Shown piece by piece: positions 1 to 5,211 of a stretch of 10,743 bases of DNA. Positions within the stretch are counted from its first letter, which is position 1, and each line of letters begins with the position of its first letter. Below the pieces are notes generated by a model that did no database searches, had not been told where the DNA came from, and was given only the letters and a program-made list of their open reading frames with translations. The stretch lies in contig QHWL01000089.1 in assembly GCA_003222555.1 (NCBI GenBank), positions 1-10,743 on the forward strand, given 5' to 3'. The translations under genes were made by a program, and so were the position numbers. This DNA comes from Acidobacteriota bacterium. Lineage in GTDB: Bacteria > Acidobacteriota > Vicinamibacteria > Vicinamibacterales > CAVVIG01.

Positions 1-393
1 CACTTGCGCGGAGTCCTGGAAAATCTGAAATGGATAGGGCATATACGTGATGCGCGGCACGCCGGGCAGATAACACTTGGTTTCCGGATCGGCGTTCATC
101 CGCTTTTCATAGTTCTCTTTCTTTTTCGCTGCGGCCCAAGGCTGGTATGGGATTTCATTGCCCTCGACCACGCCTATTCCTGCGGGCACTCCTTTTTGCG
201 CCTGATGGTCTTGGATGTCCCACGCCGCCGTGTTGACGGCCTGCCAGATGCCGGACAAATCGGGCTTGCCGTCCGCTGTCCGTGACACCGAAGCCGGCGC
301 CTGGCCTCGAGCGGCGGACGAGATTGCCACCAATGCGAAGAGAGCCCACATGGCCGCCGTTGCAATCGTGCCACCCCTGAATCGATCTCTCAT
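1..393 (-). CDS. Secreted protein of uncharacterised 'RTADGxPDLxGxW' family, N-terminal part
   Basis: This is the N-terminal 131 codons of a protein that runs off the left edge, so no stop codon is visible. Residues 1 to about 30 form a Sec-type signal: basic start (MRDRFR), hydrophobic stretch around 9-27, then a small-residue region near ARG-QA. The mature part begins with RTADGKPDLSGIW (38-50), the same opening block as the protein at 6714-7766. Further on, a cysteine (107) sits in TKCYLPGVPR, followed by a PFQIFQ block (121-126) that resembles the ERC...LQLFQTP block of that neighbour, so I read both as one family. I know of no function for it; it is recalled as common in soil Acidobacteriota. 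The start is supported by GGGAGGG at 403-409, nine bases upstream. It follows the DUF6152 gene by 145 bp and may be co-transcribed with it or separated by the hairpins in between. Confidence 0.8.
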   Translation of the reverse strand, partial: MRDRFRGGTIATAAMWALFALVAISSAARGQAPASVSRTADGKPDLSGIWQAVNTAAWDIQDHQAQKGVPAGIGVVEGNEIPYQPWAAAKKKENYEKRMNADPETKCYLPGVPRITYMPYPFQIFQDSAQV

Positions 394-434
394 TTTCGAT
401 GACCCTCCCGTGCGGGCCTTGTGTCAGGCCGCCA

Positions 435-459
435 GGCGGACCCCCCAATAGGGTCCGCC
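435..459. repeat. Perfect 9-bp inverted repeat (hairpin A)
   Basis: GGCGGACCC (435-443) and GGGTCCGCC (451-459) form a perfect 9-bp stem with a 7-base loop. It lies in the spacer between the DUF6152 gene and the partial gene at 1-393. There is no T-run after it on the minus strand, so it does not look like a classical intrinsic terminator. It resembles the second hairpin at 501-522 in inverted orientation, so both are probably copies of one palindromic repeat. Confidence 0.75.
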
Positions 460-500
460 CTACGCCAGGGTTAAGTTTGGAAGCTGGCGGTTGGGTGTAG

Positions 501-522
501 GGCAGACCTTATCAGGCCCGCC
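501..522 (-). repeat. Hairpin B, fully paired only as minus-strand RNA
   Basis: GGCAGACCT (501-509) faces AGGCCCGCC (514-522) across a 4-base loop. On the plus strand two positions are A-C mismatches (504/519 and 506/517). In the minus-strand transcript both become U-G wobbles, so all nine positions pair. It starts 16 bases after the DUF6152 stop codon, a suitable place for a 3'-end or RNA-processing stem. No U-tract follows. Confidence 0.6.
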
Positions 523-538
523 ATTTCGAAACGGACTC

Positions 539-970
539 TTAGTACCGAGTCGCGGGTTTGTCCTCGGCGCCATCCTTCGGGGCGCCAGTACCTTCCGCCC
601 CCAGGAAAAAATTCCGTCCATTCGTGAAGGTCACCGTCCTGCCGTTGGCCACCGGCTGGCCGTTCTTGGCGCGATAGCCTTTGACGATGACCTCGCTGCC
701 AATCGGAAAATCTTCTTTCCTGAGGCCTCGCCTCAAGAGAGTGTTCGGAGCGACGGCTTCGACCGCCCAATTCTTCACCTGGCCGTCCGGGCCTTTCGCG
801 TCGATGTAAATCCATCCGTGGGGGTTCACCCATTCCATCTTCGTGAGGGTTCCAGTCAGCGTGATCGGCTGTTTTTCGTCGAATTCCGCGGCAAATGAGT
901 GATGCGCCCACGCTGGCGCCGCGGTCAGCAGACCGACGCCCACTATCACCATGGACAGGCTCGTTCTCAT
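539..970 (-). CDS. DUF6152 family exported protein
   Basis: A small protein of 143 residues with a Sec signal peptide (hydrophobic 5-18, cleavage predicted after AWA at 20-22). The mature chain would begin His-His-Ser-Phe, followed by AAEFDEKQPITLTGTL and WVNPHGWIYID (47-57), the hallmark blocks of DUF6152. The rest has the alternating pattern of a small beta-barrel (VIVKGYRAKNG, 94-104). The molecular function of this family is not known to me. The gene follows the PQQ dehydrogenase by 79 bp on the same strand and probably belongs to the same operon, which hints at an accessory role in periplasmic alcohol oxidation or metal/cofactor handling. The start is fixed by GGAGGA at 977-982, six bases upstream of the ATG. 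The C-terminal tail after about residue 122 is Gly/Ala/charged and probably disordered. Confidence 0.88.
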   Translation of the reverse strand: MRTSLSMVIVGVGLLTAAPAWAHHSFAAEFDEKQPITLTGTLTKMEWVNPHGWIYIDAKGPDGQVKNWAVEAVAPNTLLRRGLRKEDFPIGSEVIVKGYRAKNGQPVANGRTVTFTNGRNFFLGAEGTGAPKDGAEDKPATRY

Positions 971-973
971 GAG

Positions 974-1009
974 ATTTCCTCCATTTTTCGCATTGCTCGC
1001 ATTTCTCGC
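974..1009 (-). repeat. Four 9-base tandem units containing the ribosome binding site
   Basis: Read on the minus strand, four consecutive 9-mers occur: GCGAGAAAT, GCGAGCAAT, GCGAAAAAT and GGAGGAAAT. The last one carries the Shine-Dalgarno sequence of the DUF6152 gene. The array fills about half of the 79-bp gap after the PQQ dehydrogenase stop codon. The units are imperfect, so this is an old or selected array rather than a fresh slippage product. Confidence 0.6.
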
Positions 1010-1049
1010 TCGCGCCTCGAAAGGTACACCCGCGATTATTCGATGTCAA

Positions 1050-2702
1050 TCACTGGCGGCCTTCAGCCTGCGCCGCTTCTGACAGCGCGAACGCGGTCAG
1101 CGTCGTGCCGGACGGCATCAGGACGTACTGGCGGCCGTCAAGCATGTACGTGACTGCGCCGGCGTACAGGGCCGACCCCGTCTGATAGTGCCAGAGGTTC
1201 TTTCCGGTGCGCGCATCGAAGGCCATGAAGTTGCCCGACGACCCGGCGAAGACCAGCCCTGACGCGGTCGACAGCACGCCGGCCCATGACTGGGCGGTGT
1301 AGGGGAACTCCCAGCGCCGCTCGCCCGTCGCGACATCGATCGCGCGAAGGGCGGCGTGCTGGGCCTCTTCGATACGCGACACCGCACCACCGCGGAATCC
1401 ATCGCCCGGCTTGTACTCGTCCTGCCAGTTATAGAAGGTTCCGCAGGCATCACGCGCTGTCACGAACAGCAGGCCGAGGGCGGGATCGAACGACGGCGAC
1501 ATCCAGTTGGTGCCTCCGGACTGGTCCGGACACACCCGGGTGCCCTTCTCGCTCGGAAGACTGCCAGGCAGAAGAATCGGCCGGCCGTCGGCGCGAATCT
1601 CCTTGGCCCAGCTCGTCTGGATGAATGGCTTGCCAAGAATCAGTTTGCCGGTGCCACGGTCGAGCACGTAGAAGAAGCCGTTCCGGTTTGCAAAGATCAC
1701 GACCTTACGCGGCTGCCCGCCAATCGTCACATCGGCAAGCACGGGCACCTGGGTGGAGTCCCAGTCCCAGACATCGTGAGGCGTGAATTGGTAATGCCAG
1801 CGCATCAGCCCCGTGTCGCCGTCGAGCGCGACAATCGACGCGGTGTACAAGTTATCGCCTTCGCGGAGGTCGCCGTTGTAGTCGGGTCCCGCATTGCCGG
1901 TGCCCCAGAAAATCAGGTTCAGCTCCGGATCGTACGAGCCAGTGGTCCACGTCGAGCCGCCACCGTGCTCCCACGGCTTCGGATCCTGCCCCTGCCACGT
2001 TCTGTGGCCCGGATCCTCGGGACCGGCTGTCGTGTAGAACCTCCACGCTCGCTTCCCTGTCTGAACGTCGTAGGCATCGACGAAACCCCGAACGCCGTAC
2101 TCGGCCCCTGCCATACCCACGACGACCTTGTCCTTGAAGGCCAGCGGCGCCGGCGTGCCGCTATAGCCGTTCCGGAAATTCTCCATCACGGTGTCCCAGA
2201 GAATCGCGCCGCTCTTCATGCTCACCGCCACGACGTGGGCGTCGAGCGTCGTCTTGAAGAGCCGGTCGCCCATCGCGGCAAACCCGCGGTTGACGCGGCC
2301 GCAACAGGCAATGACGCCGTTGGGGAGGTCGCGCTTGTAGCGCCAGATCTGACGGCCCGTTCGCGCGTCGAGCGCCCAGCCGATGTCTTCCGGGCCGGTG
2401 ATGTAAATGACGCCATCCAGCACGACCGGCGTCGCTTCGAACTTTCCCAGCGTCTCGGTCTGGAAGGCCCACTGGGGCGTGAGGCGTTGGACGTTCTGTG
2501 GCGTGATCTGCGTCAGCGGGCTGTGGCGCTGACTTCCGTAATCACCGCCGTAGATCACCCAACGGGTCGGATCTTTCAGCCCATCCCGCAAGTTCTGAAA
2601 AGTCACCTGCGGCGTCTCCGCTTGTTGCGCGGAACCCGGCAGGGAGCCCATCGCCAGGATCACCGCCGCCACTCGCAGCATGCGAACTGTCGTCGTGCCC
2701 AT
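1050..2702 (-). CDS. PQQ-dependent alcohol dehydrogenase, lanthanide-type active site
   Basis: A periplasmic quinoprotein of 550 residues that would oxidise alcohols and pass electrons to a c-type cytochrome. It has a Sec signal (1 to about 25) and an eight-bladed PQQ beta-propeller with blade motifs such as LDARTGRQIW (111-120) and FDARTGKNLW (495-504). Active-site marks of the methanol/ethanol dehydrogenase family are all visible: vicinal cysteines 133-134, metal ligand Glu202 in GAEYGVRG, PQQ-stacking Trp252, metal ligand Asn270 in WGTGN, catalytic Asp313 and Arg340 in ANRNG. Asp315, two residues after the catalytic Asp (PHDVWDWD), is the extra ligand that marks lanthanide-dependent enzymes (XoxF, ExaF/PedH); calcium enzymes have a smaller residue there. 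There is no fused haem domain, in line with the separate cytochrome gene just upstream. The ATG follows that gene's stop by nine bases and its Shine-Dalgarno GGAGGGG overlaps the coupling region. The substrate cannot be read from the sequence. Confidence 0.93.
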   Translation of the reverse strand: MGTTTVRMLRVAAVILAMGSLPGSAQQAETPQVTFQNLRDGLKDPTRWVIYGGDYGSQRHSPLTQITPQNVQRLTPQWAFQTETLGKFEATPVVLDGVIYITGPEDIGWALDARTGRQIWRYKRDLPNGVIACCGRVNRGFAAMGDRLFKTTLDAHVVAVSMKSGAILWDTVMENFRNGYSGTPAPLAFKDKVVVGMAGAEYGVRGFVDAYDVQTGKRAWRFYTTAGPEDPGHRTWQGQDPKPWEHGGGSTWTTGSYDPELNLIFWGTGNAGPDYNGDLREGDNLYTASIVALDGDTGLMRWHYQFTPHDVWDWDSTQVPVLADVTIGGQPRKVVIFANRNGFFYVLDRGTGKLILGKPFIQTSWAKEIRADGRPILLPGSLPSEKGTRVCPDQSGGTNWMSPSFDPALGLLFVTARDACGTFYNWQDEYKPGDGFRGGAVSRIEEAQHAALRAIDVATGERRWEFPYTAQSWAGVLSTASGLVFAGSSGNFMAFDARTGKNLWHYQTGSALYAGAVTYMLDGRQYVLMPSGTTLTAFALSEAAQAEGRQ

Positions 2703-2714
2703 GTCCCCTCCTCA
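2703..2714 (-). promoter_or_regulatory. Stop codon/Shine-Dalgarno junction coupling cytochrome and PQQ genes
   Basis: On the minus strand the junction reads TGAGGAGGGGACATG. The cytochrome's TGA (2712-2714) abuts the ribosome binding site of the PQQ dehydrogenase, so a ribosome ending on the first gene is already placed to start the second. This supports co-expression of the two as an electron-transfer pair. Confidence 0.7.
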
Positions 2715-3560
2715 GCGGCGGCCCGAATCGGGGCCGCGCAACGTGGCCAAATAGCTCAATAGATCGTCTAGATCGCGGTCGCTCACCTGGCTCGGCGCGT
2801 ATGCGGGCATCACCGACTGCTTCTCATTGGCGACCTCGGTGAGGTTCGCCTTCGCATAGCCCTGCACCCGCTGGCGCAGGTCCATGATCTGGATCGAGAA
2901 CTCGTCTTCGTTCTTTCTCACTGCGCGAATCCGCTGACCGTCGCGCAGCACCAGCGTCACCGGCTCGTATCCCGGTCGAATGCTGTCGCTCGGCGAACGG
3001 ATCTTTTTCGTCAGCGCGGCGCGCGTACGGCCCGACCCGATGCGCGACAGATCCGGGCCCAGCTGTCCGCCGGCGCCATTGACCATGTGACAGGTCCGGC
3101 ACGTTGCCTCGAAGATCCGCCCGCCATTCTGGGGGTTACCTGCGGCAGCCGACGTTGGAGTCGACGCGGCCACCGTGCGCAGGTATGCGAGGACCTGCCA
3201 GATCTCGCGGTCCGGCACGCGCAACGGGTCGGCGGCGGGCATATCGGTGCCCGGCACGCCCTCCCGGACAGTTTCGAAGATGCGGTCGTCGGAGACGCCT
3301 GACGCCCACAGGCCGGTCAGGTCGGGGCCCCTGTCCCCGCGCGCGTCCGGCCCATGACATCCCGCACACCGCGTACGGAACATCGGCCCTCCGTTGCGAA
3401 TGGCCTCCCGGTTACCCTCGAGCGGATTTTTGGTGACGCGCGACCGCGCGCGCGCGACGCCGGCGTCCTGCGCGCTTGCGCCAGGAGCCAGGGCAAGCGC
3501 GACGCCTGCTGCGATCAGCCACACCGCGACAACGACAGGTATCGACCAAGTGCGTCTCAT
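2712..3560 (-). CDS. Periplasmic diheme cytochrome c, partner of the PQQ dehydrogenase
   Basis: A protein of 282 residues with a Sec signal (hydrophobic 7-24, cleavage near ASA-QD at 28-32) and two c-type haem sites. Domain 1 is a class I cytochrome c with CAGCH at 65-69, GPDL at 78-81 and a probable axial Met107. Domain 2 starts near 145 with CRTCH at 154-158 and GPDLSRIG (168-175). It then carries a beta-rich insert (PSDSIRPGYEPVTLVLRDG, 190-208) before the axial-Met block SVMPAY (249-254) and a closing DLDDLLSYLATLR helix. That arrangement matches the 'putative haem-binding domain, Pirellula/Verrucomicrobium type' (TIGR02603), which is rare in classical alcohol dehydrogenase cytochromes. 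The gene leads a minus-strand operon with the PQQ dehydrogenase; its TGA is nine bases from the next ATG, so translation is probably coupled. A strong AGGAGG (3568-3573) lies seven bases before the start. The likely role is to accept electrons from the quinoprotein. Confidence 0.92.
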   Translation of the reverse strand: MRRTWSIPVVVAVWLIAAGVALALAPGASAQDAGVARARSRVTKNPLEGNREAIRNGGPMFRTRCAGCHGPDARGDRGPDLTGLWASGVSDDRIFETVREGVPGTDMPAADPLRVPDREIWQVLAYLRTVAASTPTSAAAGNPQNGGRIFEATCRTCHMVNGAGGQLGPDLSRIGSGRTRAALTKKIRSPSDSIRPGYEPVTLVLRDGQRIRAVRKNEDEFSIQIMDLRQRVQGYAKANLTEVANEKQSVMPAYAPSQVSDRDLDDLLSYLATLRGPDSGRR

Positions 3561-3582
3561 GCCCAGTCCTCCTTACCTTAAG

Positions 3583-3603
3583 CGAGCAACGCTCGAGCGC
3601 TCG
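3583..3603. repeat. Overlapping CGAGC/GCTCG palindromes upstream of the cytochrome gene
   Basis: CGAGC (3583-3587) and GCTCG (3591-3595) form a short stem. The perfect 10-base palindrome CGAGCGCTCG follows at 3594-3603 and shares two bases with it. The cluster begins 23 bp upstream of the cytochrome ATG, a position suited to an operator or a 5' UTR structure. No regulator is encoded nearby, so its role is unknown. Confidence 0.45.
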
Positions 3604-3643
3604 GCGAAAAACACCATCCTGCCTCCCGGAGAAACCTTTGTGG

Positions 3644-3786
3644 CGCAGGCCTTCAGAGCCTGTGAAGAAATCGTCAACCGCCGAGGCCGCCGAGACCGCG
3701 GAGAAGAAAACGCTAAGAATTCTCGGCGTGCTCTGCGTGCTCTGCGGTAAAACGCCGCGTTATTTCACACGCTCTTCAGGCCTGCG
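3644..3786. repeat. Outer inverted repeats of a composite palindromic element
   Basis: CGCAGGCCT at 3644-3652 is repeated in inverted orientation as AGGCCTGCG at 3778-3786. These nine-base arms enclose the long imperfect palindrome at 3677-3748. The left arm also has a local hairpin, CAGGC (3646-3650) with GCCTG (3658-3662). Together they make a 143-bp nested element between two operons. It contains no credible open frame; the short frames through it give only Arg-rich peptides of the kind such repeats produce. Confidence 0.5.
3677..3748. repeat. Long imperfect palindrome with internal 9-base periodicity
   Basis: The left arm (3677-3705) and right arm (3720-3748) are 29 bases each around a 14-base loop. 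Comparing the left arm with the reverse complement of the right, 22 of 29 positions agree. Each arm is itself built of repeating CCGCxGAGxC-type units with a 9-base period. From memory, the right arm belongs to the dispersed 'CTCTGCGTxCTCTGCGGT' repeat seen in many bacterial genomes. It sits in the 268-bp spacer between the molybdenum hydroxylase and the cytochrome operon. Confidence 0.75.
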
Positions 3787-3788
3787 AA

Positions 3789-3808
3789 CGCGGGGCTTTA
3801 GCCCCGCG
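3789..3808. repeat. Perfect 9-bp GC-rich hairpin after the molybdenum hydroxylase gene
   Basis: CGCGGGGCT (3789-3797) and AGCCCCGCG (3800-3808) pair perfectly around two bases. It begins 20 bases beyond the stop codon of the large-subunit gene, so it could stabilise the 3' end of that mRNA. No U-tract follows on the minus strand, so intrinsic termination is unproven. It adjoins the composite palindrome and may be another dispersed repeat unit. Confidence 0.6.
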
Positions 3809-3828
3809 CCACGCTTTTCAGCAGTCTG

Positions 3829-5190
3829 CTAGATCGCTGCGAGCGCTGCCTTGACCCTCGCGGGCGTGAGCGGCGCCTGGCGGACGCGTGCGCCCGTCGC
3901 ATCGAAAATCGCGTTGGCGATCGCGGCGGCCGTCGCGCGGCTCGACGGCTCGCCCGCACCGCCCGGCGGCAGCTCCGGATGGTTCAACAGCACGACGTCG
4001 ACCTGGGTCGGTATGTCCGACGATCGGACGACGGGGTAGCTGGTCCAATCGACACTGGTGACGTGGCTGCGGTCGAATGTGACTTCTTCTTTCAACGCGC
4101 GGCTCATCGACTGAATCAGGTTCCCTTCGATGGTGCGCGTCAGCGCCTCCGGGTTGACGATAAGGCCGCAGTCGTGGGAACAGACGAGCCGCGTGACGCG
4201 CACGGCGCCGCTCCGGCGATTGACTTCGACCTCGGCGATGGTGCCGACATAGGTGCCGTTGCGCGTGCTGAGCGCGACGCCGCGTCCGGTGACCACGTCC
4301 CCGCCGACGGCCTGCTTTTTCGGCGACGGCCGCCGATCCCAGCGCGCTGTCTCGGCAACGGCCGTCAGCGCGGCCTTCGCGCGCCGCTCGTCGATATGTT
4401 TCAGCCGCAGGTCGATCGGGTCGGCGCCGGCCGCCGCGGCGACTTCATCGATAAACGATTCGACCGCAAACGAAGTGGCCGGACCCTCGGGATCCCTGAG
4501 ATGGGTCGAGCGCAGCGGAGACGTCGTGTCGAAAAAGCTGGGGACCACGTGCGCGACGGCGTGAAGGTTCCTGAAGCTGTAGGCCGGCGAGCGAACGCCC
4601 CAGTCGGCGAATTCATCGGTCCCCGAGGTGTTGGGTATGCCAATGAATTGCGCCGCCAGGAGATTGCCGGCACTCGCCGGCTGTGCGGCGATCTCGTTGC
4701 CCGAAAAGGCGCGCGAGACGAACTCCAGCGCGGTCACTTCTCCCTGCGTGTCCAAGGCCGCGACCATGTCGCAGACGACTGCCGGTCCCTTCGTGCCCCA
4801 CGCCGTCATGTCGCCGCGCATCCACTGCAGCCGCACCGGCCGGCCGACCGCCTGCGAGAGCAGCACGGCATCGGCCACCGCATCTTCGAAGCCGGGGCGA
4901 CCGTACGATCCGGCGTCCTCGACCCAGACGACCCGGACCTTGTCGACCGGCCTTCCCAAAAGCTCCGCAACCGCCTTTTGCAACGCGTGCGGCTTCTGTG
5001 CGCCCGACCAGACCGTCGTCAGAGCGTCCATGCGGACGTCCGCGACCGCACATCCGGGCCCCATCGTCGCGTGCGATTGGAACGGGAAATCGTAGCGCGC
5101 TTCCAGCTTCTTCGACGCGTTCGCCAGCGCCGCCGGGACGTCGCCCACTCTCACCGTTTCCCTCGTGGCCTTCGGAACGGCAGAGCGCAT
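3829..5190 (-). CDS. Molybdopterin-binding large subunit of molybdenum hydroxylase, C-terminal fragment
   Basis: This 453-codon open frame is the second half of a xanthine dehydrogenase/isoquinoline oxidoreductase-type large subunit. It lies in the same frame as the upstream fragment (5212-6123), separated only by a TAA and seven further sense codons. It contains the molybdopterin domains: FQSHATMGPGCAVADV (37-52), WSGAQKPH (61-68), DAGSYGRPGFEDAVADAV (92-109), the LRSTHLRDPEGPATSFAVE block (226-244), SHDCGLIVNPEAL (338-350) and GGAGEPSS (410-417). Glu414 in the last block matches the catalytic glutamate of the family. Thus the active-site end is intact. On its own the fragment has no signal peptide, no hammerhead domain and no good Shine-Dalgarno at the proper distance from ATG 5190 (AAGGA lies about 14 bases away). 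It is therefore either a pseudogene half, a re-initiated product, or the result of a base error at 5212-5214. Confidence 0.88.
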   Translation of the reverse strand: MRSAVPKATRETVRVGDVPAALANASKKLEARYDFPFQSHATMGPGCAVADVRMDALTTVWSGAQKPHALQKAVAELLGRPVDKVRVVWVEDAGSYGRPGFEDAVADAVLLSQAVGRPVRLQWMRGDMTAWGTKGPAVVCDMVAALDTQGEVTALEFVSRAFSGNEIAAQPASAGNLLAAQFIGIPNTSGTDEFADWGVRSPAYSFRNLHAVAHVVPSFFDTTSPLRSTHLRDPEGPATSFAVESFIDEVAAAAGADPIDLRLKHIDERRAKAALTAVAETARWDRRPSPKKQAVGGDVVTGRGVALSTRNGTYVGTIAEVEVNRRSGAVRVTRLVCSHDCGLIVNPEALTRTIEGNLIQSMSRALKEEVTFDRSHVTSVDWTSYPVVRSSDIPTQVDVVLLNHPELPPGGAGEPSSRATAAAIANAIFDATGARVRQAPLTPARVKAALAAI

Positions 5191-5211
5191 GTGATGATAG
5201 AGGTCCTTCTG

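Noticed and set aside
155..448. An open frame of 97 codons on the minus strand overlapping the start of the partial gene at 1-393.
   Set aside because: It is in a different frame from the protein with a signal peptide and conserved RTADGKPDL block, and its own sequence is Arg/Gly-rich with no motif.
1356..2762. A long open frame of 468 codons on the plus strand opposite the PQQ dehydrogenase.
   Set aside because: It lies antisense to a strongly conserved protein, has no family motifs, is rich in Arg/Ala/Val/Asp, and is expected from GC-rich codon use on the other strand.
3677..3748. A CRISPR-like array because of the regularly repeating units.
   Set aside because: The 9-base units are contiguous and imperfect with no unique spacers, and there are no cas genes; it is a palindromic dispersed repeat.
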